DNA of 64,000 bases from Bradyrhizobium sp. NDS-1 (GCF_032918005.1 NZ_CP136628.1:4883501-4947500), one strand, 5' to 3'; shown: positions 16,923 through 26,648, counted from the first letter of the stretch. The notes: generated from the letters alone by a model not told the origin. Made by a program: numbers and translations.

Positions 16923-17264
16923 ATGAATAGCCAGCGGCCCATAAGCTCTGACGACGAGCACCGGGTGCTCCCGTTCAGGCCGCGCACCTCCCCTTCTCCG
17001 AAGGCCCACCGCGGCAGCGGCACCGTGCAGCCGGCACGCGTCGGGCCCGAACCGCTCGACCTGTCACGCTACGAGCAGCCCCGCGCCGGGCCGGACGACT
17101 TCCGCCATCGCATGCTCGCCAACATCGCAGCGCTGGCCTTCACGATCGCCCTGACCGCAATCGGAATTTGGCTGGCGGTCAGCATTGCCGACCTGCGCCG
17201 GACTCAGGATTGCGTGCTGATGGGCCGTCGCGACTGCGTCAAGATCACGACGCCACATATCTAG
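16923..17264 (+). CDS. Hypothetical single-pass membrane protein
   Basis: 113 residues: a polar, proline/arginine-rich N-terminal half, one clear membrane helix at about 66-88 (MLANIAALAFTIALTAIGIW) and a short tail with two cysteines (TQDCVLMGRRDC) likely outside the cytoplasm. It resembles short hypothetical proteins common in bradyrhizobia, but I know no function. GGAG precedes the ATG at a longer distance than usual. The next gene is acpXL, 221 bp downstream, probably with its own promoter. Confidence 0.7.
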   Translation: MNSQRPISSDDEHRVLPFRPRTSPSPKAHRGSGTVQPARVGPEPLDLSRYEQPRAGPDDFRHRMLANIAALAFTIALTAIGIWLAVSIADLRRTQDCVLMGRRDCVKITTPHI

Positions 17265-17485
17265 GCCCGATCTGCCGCACACCCCGGCGGGAAAGGGCTC
17301 CGACGGGCATCCCCAGCCCCGTCTCCTCGCCTGTCCGGCTCCATTGAACTCAGGGCGGCGCTCCGATATACGGGCTCTCGACCCGGCCAGAGGGGGGTTG
17401 AGGGCGTCATCAGGGGCGCGATGCCCACCCACGGTGCCACTCTGGATAATCTGACAAATATCCGCAATATATCAAAGGCTTAGTG

Positions 17486-17773
17486 ATGTCTTCCACATTC
17501 GATCAGGTCGCCACGATCATCGCTGAAACCTGCGACATCCCGCGCGACACGATCACGCCCGACAGCCATGCCATCGATGATCTCGGCATCGACAGCCTCG
17601 ATTTCCTGGACATCGCGTTCGCGATCGACAAGCAGTTCGGCATCAAGCTGCCGCTGGAAAAGTGGACCCAGGAGGTCAACGACGGCAAGGCGACCACGGA
17701 ACAGTATTTCGTACTGAAGAACCTGTGCGCCCGCATCGACGAACTGGTTGCGGCCAAGGGCGCGAGCGCCTAA
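17486..17773 (+). CDS. acpXL: Acyl carrier protein AcpXL for very-long-chain fatty acid synthesis
   Basis: 95-residue acidic acyl carrier protein. The phosphopantetheine site is Ser37 in [13 protein letters not shown]. The longer C-terminal half ([29 protein letters not shown]) is characteristic of rhizobial AcpXL rather than housekeeping AcpP. AcpXL carries the growing 27-hydroxyoctacosanoate-type chain that LpxXL later attaches to lipid A. I take the ATG at 17486; a GTG sits directly before it. It is the first of five genes (acpXL, fabZXL, fabF2XL, fabF1XL, lpxXL) reading rightward with gaps of 0-20 bp. Confidence 0.95.
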   Translation: MSSTFDQVATIIAETCDIPRDTITPDSHAIDDLGIDSLDFLDIAFAIDKQFGIKLPLEKWTQEVNDGKATTEQYFVLKNLCARIDELVAAKGASA

Positions 17774-17783
17774 GGGCGCGGTC

Positions 17784-18254
17784 ATGCAACTCGAATACTT
17801 CCACATGATCGATCGCATCGTCGACCTCAAGGTCGACGAGAAGACGATCGTCGTCGAGGCCCAGGTCCCGCAGAAGAGCACCATCTTCGAGGGGCACTTC
17901 CCGGGCTACCCCTTGATGCCCGGCGTGCTCCTGATCGAATCGATGGCGCAGGCCTCGGGCTGGCTTCAGCTCGGCGTGTTCAAGTTCGAGCGCATGCCGA
18001 TCCTGGCCGCCGTCAAGGAGGCCAAGGTGCGCGGTTCGGTTTTGCCCGGCGAACTCATGAGCATCGAGGCGAGCCTCACGCATGAAGGTTCGGGCTATGC
18101 CATGACCGAAGCCAAGATCAGGGTCGGCGGCAAGCTGCGCGCCAACTCGGCGCTGACCTTCACGCTGATTCCTTTCCCCAATGCGGATATGCGCGGATAC
18201 ATGGCGAAAGTCGCCGAGCGCGTCGGCTTTCCGCAACAGGCCGTATCGCCATGA
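17784..18254 (+). CDS. fabZXL: 3-hydroxyacyl-ACP dehydratase, FabZ type
   Basis: 156-residue hot-dog-fold dehydratase. The catalytic motif EGHFPGYPLMPGVLLIESMAQ begins near residue 34, with His in HFPG and Glu in LLIES as the active pair. It removes water from 3-hydroxyacyl-ACP during each elongation round on AcpXL. It starts 10 bp after acpXL and its stop overlaps the fabF2XL start (ATGA), so it is part of the very-long-chain operon. Placement next to acpXL is what separates it from the general FabZ. Confidence 0.92.
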   Translation: MQLEYFHMIDRIVDLKVDEKTIVVEAQVPQKSTIFEGHFPGYPLMPGVLLIESMAQASGWLQLGVFKFERMPILAAVKEAKVRGSVLPGELMSIEASLTHEGSGYAMTEAKIRVGGKLRANSALTFTLIPFPNADMRGYMAKVAERVGFPQQAVSP

Positions 18255-19456
18255 CTGACACTGCTTCGAAGCCTGGCCAGACCGAAGTCTGGATCACCGG
18301 CATTGGACTCGCCACCTCGCTCGGCGAGGGCCTGGACGCCAACTGGGCCGCGCTTCAGGACAAGCGCATCAATGTCGACGAGAAGGGTTTTGCCCCCTAC
18401 ATCGTGCATCCCCTGATGCCGGTCAGCTTCGACAGCCAGATTCCGAAGAAGGGCGACCAGCGCCAGATGGAAGCCTGGCAGCGCATAGGCACCTATGCGG
18501 CGGGCCTGGCGCTCGATTCAGCCGGGATCAAGGGCAACAAGGACATCCTGTCGAAGATCGACATGGTGGTGGCCGCCGGCGGCGGCGAACGTGATCTCAA
18601 CGTCGACACCGGCGTGCTCACGGCCGAAGCCAAGGGAGCGAATGCACCCGGCTTCCTCAACGAACGGCTGATGAGCGATCTGCGCCCCACCTTGTTCCTG
18701 GCGCAGCTCTCCAACCTTCTCGCAGGCAATATCGCGATCGTGCATGGTCTTGGCGGCACCTCGCGCACCTTCATGGGCGAAGAGGTTGCCGGCGCCGATG
18801 CGGCCCGTATCGCGCTGGCGCGCATCGCCTCGGGCGAGAGCGACATCGCGCTGGTCGGCGGCTCGCACAATGGCGAGCGCAAGGACCTGCTCGTCCTCTA
18901 CGAATTCGGCGATTTCAACCTGAAGAACAAATTCGCGCCCGTGTGGGCCCGCAAGGACAATCCCGGCTTCGCACTCGGCTCGGCCGGCGCGTTCCTGGTG
19001 CTGGAATCGCGAGCACACGCGGAAGCGCGCGGTGCAAAGCCGTATGCGAAGCTGTCGAGCGTCGTCGCCGATCTCGCCCGGCGCAAGCAGGGTGGCGACA
19101 TGACCGCGACGCTGGAGAAGCTTTGGGCAAAACTGCCGAAGCGCGAGGGCAAGGGCGCGATCATATCGGGCGCGACCGGTGCGGAGCCGGCCACGAGCGA
19201 GGAGCGCAGTTTCCTGAAGAGCCATGCGGATCTCCCGGTGCGCTCGACCGGCACGATGTTCGGTCACACCATGGAGACGCAATTCCCGCTCGGCATCGCG
19301 CTCGCCGCGCTGTCGATTTCGCGCGGTGCGCTGTTCCCGCCGAACGATTCCACGGGCACCGAGATTGAAATGCAGGGAGCGCCCACCCAGATTGTGGTGG
19401 TGGGGGCCGGACACTGGCGCGGCGAAGGCATGGCGCTGGTCGAGGCAGTTGGCTAG
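18251..19456 (+). CDS. fabF2XL: Ketosynthase-like protein without catalytic cysteine (FabF2XL)
   Basis: 401-residue thiolase-fold protein of the beta-ketoacyl-ACP synthase family. Reading the whole protein, there is no cysteine at all, so the Cys nucleophile of FabF is missing; the equivalent region reads HGLGGTSRTF (165-174). The first active-site His motif (HGT) is also replaced (SGATGAEPATSEE), while the second His is kept in GTMFGHTMETQF. This is the pattern of a chain-length factor, the inactive partner of polyketide ketosynthases. The gene lies between fabZXL and the fully equipped fabF1XL. By inference it forms a heterodimer with FabF1XL and sets the C26-C28 chain length. It cannot condense acyl chains alone by the usual mechanism. 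Confidence 0.88.
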   Translation: MTDTASKPGQTEVWITGIGLATSLGEGLDANWAALQDKRINVDEKGFAPYIVHPLMPVSFDSQIPKKGDQRQMEAWQRIGTYAAGLALDSAGIKGNKDILSKIDMVVAAGGGERDLNVDTGVLTAEAKGANAPGFLNERLMSDLRPTLFLAQLSNLLAGNIAIVHGLGGTSRTFMGEEVAGADAARIALARIASGESDIALVGGSHNGERKDLLVLYEFGDFNLKNKFAPVWARKDNPGFALGSAGAFLVLESRAHAEARGAKPYAKLSSVVADLARRKQGGDMTATLEKLWAKLPKREGKGAIISGATGAEPATSEERSFLKSHADLPVRSTGTMFGHTMETQFPLGIALAALSISRGALFPPNDSTGTEIEMQGAPTQIVVVGAGHWRGEGMALVEAVG

Positions 19457-19474
19457 CTCACCCGGGGGATCGAC

Positions 19475-20752
19475 ATGACTGCACCACGCGACAAACTCGG
19501 GCGGCCCGTCGTCGTCGTCACCGGCATGGGCATCATGACCTCGCTCGGTGCCGGCAAGGCCGACAATTGGGCCAAACTCGTCGCCGGCGAATCCGGCATC
19601 CGCACCATTACGCGCTTTCCGGTCGACGGCCTGAAGACCACGATGGCCGGCACTGTCGATTTCGTCAGCGTCGATCCGTTCTCCTCGACTGGCCTGTCCG
19701 AGCGGATGGCCGAGCTGGTGACGGAGGAAGCACTCGCGCAAGCCGGCATCGGTGCCAAGGCCGACTTCCCGGGCCCGCTGTTCCTTGCGGTTGCGCCGGT
19801 CGAGGTGGAATGGCCGCAGCGACGCGAACTCGGCCGCGCCGTCGGTGCGCTCGACTTCAACTATGACGATCTGCTGCGCATCTCCGGCGGCGGCAAGTAC
19901 AGCGCCTATCATCACCGCTTCATGTTCGGCTCGGTGGCCGCGCACCTCGCCGAGACTTTCGGCACCAAGGGCTCGCCGATCTCGCTGTCGACGGCCTGCG
20001 CCTCGGGCGCGACCTCGATCCAGCTCGGCGTCGAGGCGATCCGCCGCGGCGAGACCGATGCCGCCCTCTGCGTCGCGACCGACGGCACCGTGAATCCGGA
20101 AGCGCTGGTGCGCTTCTCGCTGCTCTCGGCGCTGTCGACCCAGAACGATCCGCCGCAGGCGGCCTCCCGCCCCTTCTCCAAGAACCGCGACGGCTTCGTC
20201 ATGGCCGAAGGCGCCGGCGCCCTCGTGCTGGAGAGCTATGAGGCCGCTGTCGCGCGCGGCGCCAAGATCCTCGGCGTGATCGCCGGCTGCGGCGAGCTGA
20301 CCGATTCCTTCCATCGCACCCGCTCCTCGCCCGACGGCAAGCCGATCATCGGCTGCATGAACAAGACGCTGGCCGATGCCGGCATGACGCCGGACCAGAT
20401 CGACCACATCAACGCGCACGGCACCGCGACGCCCGAGAACGACAAGATGGAGTTCAACACGACCTCGGCCGTGTTCGGCGAGCTCGCGCAGAAAATTCCG
20501 GTCACGTCCAACAAGTCGATGGTCGGCCACACCATCTCGGCGGCCGGTGCGGTCGAGGCGATCTTCTCGCTGCTCACGCTCGAGCATCAGCGCATCCCGC
20601 CGACGATCAATTACGAGACCCCGGATCCCACGATCCTGTTCAACGTGGTCGGCAACACCGCGCGCGACGCCCGCGTCACCGCCGTCATGTCGAACTCGTT
20701 CGGCTTCGGCGGCCAGAACGCCTCGCTGATCCTGACGCGCGAACCAGCCTGA
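19475..20752 (+). CDS. fabF1XL: Beta-ketoacyl-ACP synthase (FabF1XL)
   Basis: 425-residue KAS II-type condensing enzyme with an intact Cys-His-His triad: Cys175 in STACASG, His in INAHGTATPEND (about 314) and His in SNKSMVGHTISAAG (about 353). It catalyses malonyl-ACP condensation to lengthen the AcpXL-bound acyl chain. GGGGGAT precedes the ATG, 18 bp after fabF2XL. As the only catalytically complete synthase of the operon, it should do the chemistry for itself and the cysteine-free FabF2XL. Confidence 0.93.
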   Translation: MTAPRDKLGRPVVVVTGMGIMTSLGAGKADNWAKLVAGESGIRTITRFPVDGLKTTMAGTVDFVSVDPFSSTGLSERMAELVTEEALAQAGIGAKADFPGPLFLAVAPVEVEWPQRRELGRAVGALDFNYDDLLRISGGGKYSAYHHRFMFGSVAAHLAETFGTKGSPISLSTACASGATSIQLGVEAIRRGETDAALCVATDGTVNPEALVRFSLLSALSTQNDPPQAASRPFSKNRDGFVMAEGAGALVLESYEAAVARGAKILGVIAGCGELTDSFHRTRSSPDGKPIIGCMNKTLADAGMTPDQIDHINAHGTATPENDKMEFNTTSAVFGELAQKIPVTSNKSMVGHTISAAGAVEAIFSLLTLEHQRIPPTINYETPDPTILFNVVGNTARDARVTAVMSNSFGFGGQNASLILTREPA

Positions 20753-20760
20753 CCGGACGC

Positions 20761-21693
20761 ATGGCGCTGATTCCCATCAGCACGAAGATTCGCGCGCGGA
20801 ATGCAGCCAAGTCGGTCAGCGGAGGCCTGATCGGCGCCGCCACCGTCGGCATGCTGCGCACCACGCGCTATTTCGATCCGGTCAAGACCTCGGACTTTTT
20901 CGCGCGCGTCACCAAGACGATCGGCCCGCGCCTGCGCGAGCACCGCATCGGCCGCGCCAATCTCACCGCCGCCTTTCCCGAGAAGTCGCCGGAGGAGATC
21001 GAACAGATCCTGATGGGCGTGTGGGACAATCTCGGCCGCGTCGGCGCCGAGTTCGCCCACATGGACCAAGTCTGGGATTATGACCGCGAGCATCCGGAGA
21101 AGAGCCGGATCGAATTGCCCGCGCGCAGCATCGAGCTGTTCGACAAGATCCGCGACGATGGCAAGCCGGCGCTGATCTTCGCCGCGCACCTGGCCAATTG
21201 GGAATTGCCGGCGCTCGCGGCGGTCGCTCATGGCCTCGACGCCGCGATCCTCTACCGCCGGCCGAACATCGCCTCGGCCGACCGCATCATCCAGGAGATG
21301 CGCCAGATCAATATGGGCACGCTGATCCCCGCGGGCCGCGATGCGCCGCTGCGGCTCGCGCAGGCGCTGAAGGACGGCAAGCACGTCGCCATGCTGATCG
21401 ACCAGTACCTGACCGGTGGCGTCGAGGTCACCTTCTTCGGCCGCAAGACCCGCGCCAATCCGATGCTGGCGCGCCTCTTGCGCCAAATCGAATGCCCGAT
21501 CCACGGCGCCCGCGTCATCCGCCTGCCCGGCGGCCGCTTTCGCGGCGAGCTCACGGAAGAGATCCAGCCGGTGCGCGATGCCGACGGCAAGATCGACATC
21601 CAGGGCACGACCCAGGCGATCACGAGCGTGGTGGAAAGCTGGGTGCGCGAGCATCCCGAGCAGTGGCTGTGGCTGCATCGCAGGTGGCGGTAG
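20761..21693 (+). CDS. lpxXL: Lipid A very-long-chain acyltransferase LpxXL
   Basis: 310-residue lysophospholipid-acyltransferase-fold protein of the LpxL/HtrB family. The HX4E catalytic motif is seen in AAHLANWELPAL (about 142), and an N-terminal hydrophobic stretch suggests inner-membrane attachment. It transfers the very long hydroxy fatty acid from AcpXL to lipid A. It starts 8 bp after fabF1XL. In Rhizobium and Sinorhizobium an alcohol-dehydrogenase-like gene (adh2XL) normally stands between these two; it is missing here. A repeat with 15-bp arms follows the stop and may end transcription. Confidence 0.93.
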   Translation: MALIPISTKIRARNAAKSVSGGLIGAATVGMLRTTRYFDPVKTSDFFARVTKTIGPRLREHRIGRANLTAAFPEKSPEEIEQILMGVWDNLGRVGAEFAHMDQVWDYDREHPEKSRIELPARSIELFDKIRDDGKPALIFAAHLANWELPALAAVAHGLDAAILYRRPNIASADRIIQEMRQINMGTLIPAGRDAPLRLAQALKDGKHVAMLIDQYLTGGVEVTFFGRKTRANPMLARLLRQIECPIHGARVIRLPGGRFRGELTEEIQPVRDADGKIDIQGTTQAITSVVESWVREHPEQWLWLHRRWR

Positions 21694-21700
21694 GCGCGCT

Positions 21701-21762
21701 GTCATTGCGAGGAGCCCGCGACGAGATCGCGAAGCGAGTTTGCGCAGGCTCCTCGCAATGAC
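21701..21762. repeat. Dispersed palindromic repeat between lpxXL and potF
   Basis: GTCATTGCGAGGAGC at 21701-21715 and its exact reverse complement at 21748-21762 form 15-bp arms around a 32-bp centre. I recognise GTCATTGCGAGGAGC as the end of a repeat widespread in bradyrhizobial genomes. It sits between two convergent genes, where the hairpin could stop transcription from both sides. Confidence 0.75.
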
Positions 21763-21773
21763 GCGTGCTGCCT

Positions 21774-22883
21774 CTATCGCCCCGTCTTCAACTTCGTCCA
21801 CAACCGGTTGATCACCCGCTGCGTGGCCGGCTCGCGCGCCGTGATGACGAACAGTTTTGCGAGCGTCGCCTCGTCCGGATAGATGTTCTTGTCGTTCAGG
21901 ATCTTCGGATCGACCAGATTCTGGCTGGCGAGGTTGCCGCTCGCGTAGGACAGGAAGTCGGAATTCTTGGCGGCAACGTCCGGACGGTAGAGATAATTGA
22001 TCAGCTCGTAGGCTTCCTTGACGTTCTTGGCATCCGTGGGGATCGCGAGATTGTCGAAGAACATCTGCGCGCCCTCTTTCGGGATCGCGTAGCCGATCTC
22101 GATGCCACCTTTGGCCTCCGCCGCACGGGCGCGGGCCTGCATGATGTCGCCGGACCAGCCGACCACGAAGCAGATCTCGCCGGTGGCGAGCGCGCTGAGA
22201 TATTCGGAGGAGTGAAACTTGCGCACGGACGGGCGAACTTTTGCGACGGCCTCGGCGGCCTTCTCGAGATCGCCCTGCCTGGTCGAGTTCGGATCGAGCC
22301 CGAGATAGTTCAGCGCCGCCGGGAAGATGTCGTCGGCGGAGTCGAGCATGTGCACGCCGCAGTCTTTGAATTTTGCGAGGTTCTCCGGCTTGAAGACGAT
22401 GTCCCAGCTGTCGATCTTGGCGTCCGGCCCGAGGATCTGCTTCACCTTGGCGACGTTGTAGCCGATGCCCGTCGTGCCCCACATGTAGTTGGCGGCGTAG
22501 AGATTGCCGGGGTCGTAGGTCGCAAGGTTCTTCGTCACCATCGGCCAGGCATTGGCGAGGTTCGGCAGCTTCGACTTGTCGAGCTTCTGGAAGATGTTGG
22601 CCTTGATCTGGCGCTGCAGGAAATAGGCCGTGGGCACCACCACGTCATAGCCGGACTTGCCGGCCATCAGGCGCGTCTCCAGCGTCTCGTTGGCGTCGAA
22701 GGTGTCGTAGACGACCCTGATGCCGGTCTCCTTGGTGAAGGCATCGAGGACGTCGGGCGCCATGTAGTTGGACCAGTTGTAGAAGTTGACGACGCGCTCC
22801 TCGGCGGTCGCTGACGCGGTCCAGAATGTCAGCACTGCGGCGGCGAGACCAAGGCGGAATCCCGAGCGGCCGATCGTCGTCAT
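21774..22883 (-). CDS. potF: Polyamine ABC transporter substrate-binding protein (PotF-like)
   Basis: 369-residue periplasmic binding protein with a Sec signal peptide ending near SATAEE. The mature start RVVNFYNWSNYM is the typical PotD/PotF opening; YDTFDANETLETRL and VGWSGDIMQA are further family motifs. It should bind putrescine or a related polyamine. No permease or ATPase gene is adjacent; instead it ends a three-gene operon with rhodanese and an aminotransferase, 6 bp after the latter. The aminotransferase neighbour hints at use of the amine, which is inference. Confidence 0.9.
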   Translation of the reverse strand: MTTIGRSGFRLGLAAAVLTFWTASATAEERVVNFYNWSNYMAPDVLDAFTKETGIRVVYDTFDANETLETRLMAGKSGYDVVVPTAYFLQRQIKANIFQKLDKSKLPNLANAWPMVTKNLATYDPGNLYAANYMWGTTGIGYNVAKVKQILGPDAKIDSWDIVFKPENLAKFKDCGVHMLDSADDIFPAALNYLGLDPNSTRQGDLEKAAEAVAKVRPSVRKFHSSEYLSALATGEICFVVGWSGDIMQARARAAEAKGGIEIGYAIPKEGAQMFFDNLAIPTDAKNVKEAYELINYLYRPDVAAKNSDFLSYASGNLASQNLVDPKILNDKNIYPDEATLAKLFVITAREPATQRVINRLWTKLKTGR

Positions 22884-22889
22884 CTCTCT

Positions 22890-24068
22890 CTACCTCTTAC
22901 GTCCGCGCACCGCGTCCGACAGCCGTTCCAGCGCGGTGTCGAGCGTCTCGTCCTTCTTGGCGAAGCAGAAACGCACCACTGACGTCACCGGGTCCTGCTC
23001 GTAGAAGGCCGAGACCGGGATCGCGGCGACCTTATAGTCCTTCACGATCCGCCAGCAGAACTCGGTGTCACTCTCGTTGAGCCCGAGCGGCGACAGGTCG
23101 ACGGTGAGGAAGTAGGTGCCTTGCGACTTCAACACGGGGAAGCCGAGGCTCTCCAATCCCCTGGTCAGGCGGTCCCTGCTCCGGCTCAGATCCTTGCGCA
23201 TCGACAGGAAATACTCGTCCGGCTTGCCGAGGCCGTAGGCGACGGCGGCCTGCAGGTTGGGCGCGGTGGTGAAGGTCAGGAACTGGTGCACCTTGGCAGC
23301 CACCCGCAGCAACGGCGGCGCCGCGCAGACGAAGCCGATCTTCCACCCGGTCAGCGAGAAGATCTTGCCGGCCGAGCCGACCTTGATGGTGCGATCGCGC
23401 ATCCCCGGAATGGTGATCAGCGGGATGTGCTTGTGCTCGTCGAAGGTGACGTGCTCCCAGACCTCGTCGCAGATCGCGATGACGTCGAACTCCTGGCAAT
23501 AGCGCGCCAGCAGCTCGAGGTCCTCGCGCGGATAGACCACCGCGGACGGATTCAAGGGATTGTTGAACAGCACCGCCTTGGTCTTTGAGTTGAAGACACT
23601 TTTCAGCATGTCCTCATTCAGCCGCCAGTGCGGCGGCTCGAGCCGGACGAGGCGCGGAATGCCGCCGGCCTGGCGGATGATCGGCAGGTAGGAATCATAG
23701 ACCGGCTGGAAGCAGACCACTTCGTCGCCGGGCTGGACCACCGCGAGGATGGCCGAGGTCAGCGCCTCGGTGCCGCCGGAGGTGACCATCACCTCGCTCA
23801 TCGGGTCGAGCTTGAGGCCGTGCCAATGGCCGTAATGGGTCGCGATCGCCTGGCGCAGCTCCGGCAGGCCCATCATCGAGGGGTACTGGTTATAGCCGTT
23901 GAGCGAGGCGTCGGCCGCGGCGCGGCGGATGTCCTCGGGGCCGGGATCGTCAGGAAAACCCTGGCCGAGATTGATGGCGGCATTGTCGCGCGCGGCCTGC
24001 GACATCGCCTCGAAGATGGTGACCGGAAGGTCGGCAAAGACCTTGTTCAGGGAAGCGCTCTTGGACAT
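22890..24068 (-). CDS. PLP-dependent class I/II aminotransferase
   Basis: 392-residue fold-type I aminotransferase. The PLP lysine is in SAGKIFSLTGWKIGF (near residue 235), with supporting NNPLNPSAVVY, CDEVWEH and a C-terminal VRFCFAKK arginine. The early motif INLGQGFPDDPGP and overall pattern place it with the methionine/kynurenine-type aminotransferases. The amino donor is not certain from sequence. It lies 8 bp after the rhodanese gene and 6 bp before potF, an operon that may join sulfur or amine metabolism. Confidence 0.88.
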   Translation of the reverse strand: MSKSASLNKVFADLPVTIFEAMSQAARDNAAINLGQGFPDDPGPEDIRRAAADASLNGYNQYPSMMGLPELRQAIATHYGHWHGLKLDPMSEVMVTSGGTEALTSAILAVVQPGDEVVCFQPVYDSYLPIIRQAGGIPRLVRLEPPHWRLNEDMLKSVFNSKTKAVLFNNPLNPSAVVYPREDLELLARYCQEFDVIAICDEVWEHVTFDEHKHIPLITIPGMRDRTIKVGSAGKIFSLTGWKIGFVCAAPPLLRVAAKVHQFLTFTTAPNLQAAVAYGLGKPDEYFLSMRKDLSRSRDRLTRGLESLGFPVLKSQGTYFLTVDLSPLGLNESDTEFCWRIVKDYKVAAIPVSAFYEQDPVTSVVRFCFAKKDETLDTALERLSDAVRGRKR

Positions 24069-24076
24069 CGGGCCGA

Positions 24077-24403
24077 TCAGCCGCCGACCTTGCTGGGAAG
24101 ACCCGCCGCCTTCCAGCCCAGCATGCCGCCCGCGAGGTGCTTGTCGTAAGGCAGGCCCGCCGCCTGCGCCGCCAGCGAGGCCGTCACCGAGCGCTTGCCC
24201 GATCGGCAGGCGAACACGACCTCCTTGCCTTGGGGATCGGGAATCGCCTTGGGGTCGAAGGTCGAGAGCGGCACCACCACACCGTAAGGATAGGCTTCGA
24301 CGTCGACCTCGTTCGGCTCGCGGACATCGACCAGCAGATAGCGCCCTTCCGCGACCCCCTTGGAGACTTCGTCCGGGGTCAGATCCTGTACCTGGTTTGC
24401 CAC
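24077..24403 (-). CDS. Rhodanese-like sulfurtransferase domain protein
   Basis: 108 residues, a single rhodanese domain. The active-site loop is ACRSGKRS with catalytic Cys near residue 73; YLLVDVREPNEV and HLAGGMLGWKAAGLP are the other family marks. I place the start at GTG 24403, because GGAGG lies 6 bases upstream and the family begins at this point; a longer frame is open but unsupported. It probably handles persulfide sulfur in the cytoplasm. It leads the aminotransferase-potF operon. Confidence 0.88.
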   Translation of the reverse strand: MANQVQDLTPDEVSKGVAEGRYLLVDVREPNEVDVEAYPYGVVVPLSTFDPKAIPDPQGKEVVFACRSGKRSVTASLAAQAAGLPYDKHLAGGMLGWKAAGLPSKVGG

Positions 24404-24614
24404 ATCATCCTCCAACGTCGCGCCTGTCGACCGGGCTGCCACGGCCGGCGGGCAACCTCGCCTCTCAGGCGTCGAAAATCAAGCGCTACAAAGGCTTGAG
24501 CTGCCTTGCGCAAGTTAAAGCTAAATCGCAGCGGCTTGAAGTGGGGCTTTCAGGATGCCTGAAAAACCTGACCCGGCTCTCAACGCGCATTCGGTGTCAT
24601 TCCCCGCGGTGGAG

Positions 24615-26543
24615 CTAGATCGTCACCTGCGTTCCGACCTCGACCACGCGGCCGGAAGGAATCTGGAAATAGTCGGTGGCGTCGTTGGCGGAGCGGCTGA
24701 GCGAGATGAACAGCCGGTCCTGCCAGCGCGGCATGCCGGAATGCACCGCGGGCTTCAGCGCCCTCCGCGACAGGAAGAACGAGGTGGACATGATGTCGAA
24801 CTGCCAGCCCAGCTTGCGGGCGATGGCGAGGGCCTTCGGCACGTTGGGCGATTCCATGAAGCCGAACTTCAGCGTCACCTTGGAGAAGGTCGGTGAGATC
24901 TGCTCCAGCTTCACCCGCTCGGCCGGATCGATCCGCGGGGTCTGCGCCGTCTCGATGGTGAGAATCACGTTCTTCTCGTGCAGCACCTTGTAGTGCTTCA
25001 GACTATGCATCAACGCCGTCGGCGCGCTGAGCGGGTCCGAGGTCAGGAACACGGCGGTGCCGGGCACGCGCTGCGGCGGCCGCTTCTCCAGCATCGCCAC
25101 GAGGTCGGCGAGCGGGAACTCGAGCTTGCGCGACTTCTCGAACAACAGCCGGCTGCCGCGCCGCCACGTGTACATCAGGATGATCATGAGCGCGCCGAGC
25201 GCCAGCGGCACCCAGCCGCCCTCGAACACCTTGAGCAGGTTCGCCGCCAGGAAGGTCAGGTCGAGGAACAGGAACGGCGCGATCAGGGCTGCGGCGGCGA
25301 TCGGCGACCACCGCCAGACTTTCCAGACCACGACAAAACCCATCATCGCCGTGACCACCATGGTCCCGGTGACGGAGATACCGTAGGCGGACGCCAGCGC
25401 GCTGGAAGAACGGAACAGCAGCACCAGCAGCACCACGGCAAGCAGCAGGAGCTGGTTGATGCGCGGGATGAAGATCTGTCCGGAATGGGCTTCAGACGTA
25501 TGGCGAATTTCGAAGCGCGGCAACAGACCGAGTTGAATCGCCTGGCGCGTCAGCGAATAGGCGCCCGTAATGACCGCCTGGCTGGCGATGACGGTCGCCA
25601 TGGTGGCGAGCACGACCATGCAGCCCCGGACGAATCCTTGCGGAAACAGCTGGAAGAACGGACTGACGATCGCGCCGGGATCGCTGAGGACGAGCGCGCC
25701 CTGCCCCAGATAGTTCAGCGCCAGCGAGGGCAGCACGATCGAGAGCCACGCGAACTGGATCGGCCGCTTGCCGAAATGGCCGAGATCGGCATAGAGCGCC
25801 TCGGCGCCGGTGACCGCCAGGAACACGGCGCCCAGCGTGACAAAGCCGACAATGCCGTGGTGGAACATGAAAGACACGGCGTAGAGCGGGTTCAGCGCGT
25901 ACAGCACCTGCGGCTGCTGGATGATCGGATGGATTGCCGCCGCCGCGAGCACCGCGAACCAGACGCACATGATCGGGCCGAAAAAGGCGGCGACGCGGGC
26001 GGTTCCGCGCGACTGCACCGCGAACAGGCAGACCAGGATCACCACCGTCAGCGGTACGATATAGGGCTCGAACCGGAGCGTGACGTCCTTCATGCCCTCG
26101 ATCGCCGACAGCACCGAGAGCGCCGGCGTGATCACAGCATCGCCGTAGAACAGCGCGCCGGAGATGATGCCGAGCAGAACGATGGTGGCCCCGCCGGTGC
26201 CGACCGCGCGCTGGGCCAGCGCCATCAGTGCCAGCGTGCCGCCCTCGCCATTGTTGTCGGCGCGGAGCAGGATCACGACGTATTTGAGCGTCACCACGAC
26301 GATCAGCGCCCACAGGATCAGGGAGAGCACCCCGAGCACCGCTGCCGGCGTCGGCAACCCCTCTGCGCCCGAGGCGGCCATCACCGCCTCACGGAACGCA
26401 TAGAGCGGGCTGGTGCCGATATCGCCGTAGACGACGCCGATGCTGCCGAGCGTCAGCGCGCCGAAGCGGGCGGTGGTGTGGGCCTCACCATGCCCATTGG
26501 CCGCCGCCGTTTCCGGGGCGGAAATCGCTACGTCGCTTGTCAT
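24615..26543 (-). CDS. kup: Low-affinity potassium transporter Kup, copy 1
   Basis: 642-residue KUP/HAK-family K+ symporter with about 12 membrane helices followed by a cytoplasmic tail. Family motifs [15 protein letters not shown] and RADNNGEGG are intact, and the C-terminus ends [17 protein letters not shown]. The start at 26543 (MTSDVAIS) is chosen by family length; a GTG 11 codons upstream is the alternative. A second, strongly similar kup lies directly upstream in the same direction, with 140 bp between them containing an inverted repeat. Both copies appear complete. Confidence 0.93.
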   Translation of the reverse strand: MTSDVAISAPETAAANGHGEAHTTARFGALTLGSIGVVYGDIGTSPLYAFREAVMAASGAEGLPTPAAVLGVLSLILWALIVVVTLKYVVILLRADNNGEGGTLALMALAQRAVGTGGATIVLLGIISGALFYGDAVITPALSVLSAIEGMKDVTLRFEPYIVPLTVVILVCLFAVQSRGTARVAAFFGPIMCVWFAVLAAAAIHPIIQQPQVLYALNPLYAVSFMFHHGIVGFVTLGAVFLAVTGAEALYADLGHFGKRPIQFAWLSIVLPSLALNYLGQGALVLSDPGAIVSPFFQLFPQGFVRGCMVVLATMATVIASQAVITGAYSLTRQAIQLGLLPRFEIRHTSEAHSGQIFIPRINQLLLLAVVLLVLLFRSSSALASAYGISVTGTMVVTAMMGFVVVWKVWRWSPIAAAALIAPFLFLDLTFLAANLLKVFEGGWVPLALGALMIILMYTWRRGSRLLFEKSRKLEFPLADLVAMLEKRPPQRVPGTAVFLTSDPLSAPTALMHSLKHYKVLHEKNVILTIETAQTPRIDPAERVKLEQISPTFSKVTLKFGFMESPNVPKALAIARKLGWQFDIMSTSFFLSRRALKPAVHSGMPRWQDRLFISLSRSANDATDYFQIPSGRVVEVGTQVTI

Positions 26544-26648
26544 GGGAGAGCCCAGTGGCCTCTGAAAATGCTTCACTGCACAATGGCGGAAGAGCGCGCG
26601 GCTTATAGTCCTGCGCTACCGGCATGGCCTAGCCCGAATTCGGAGCTT

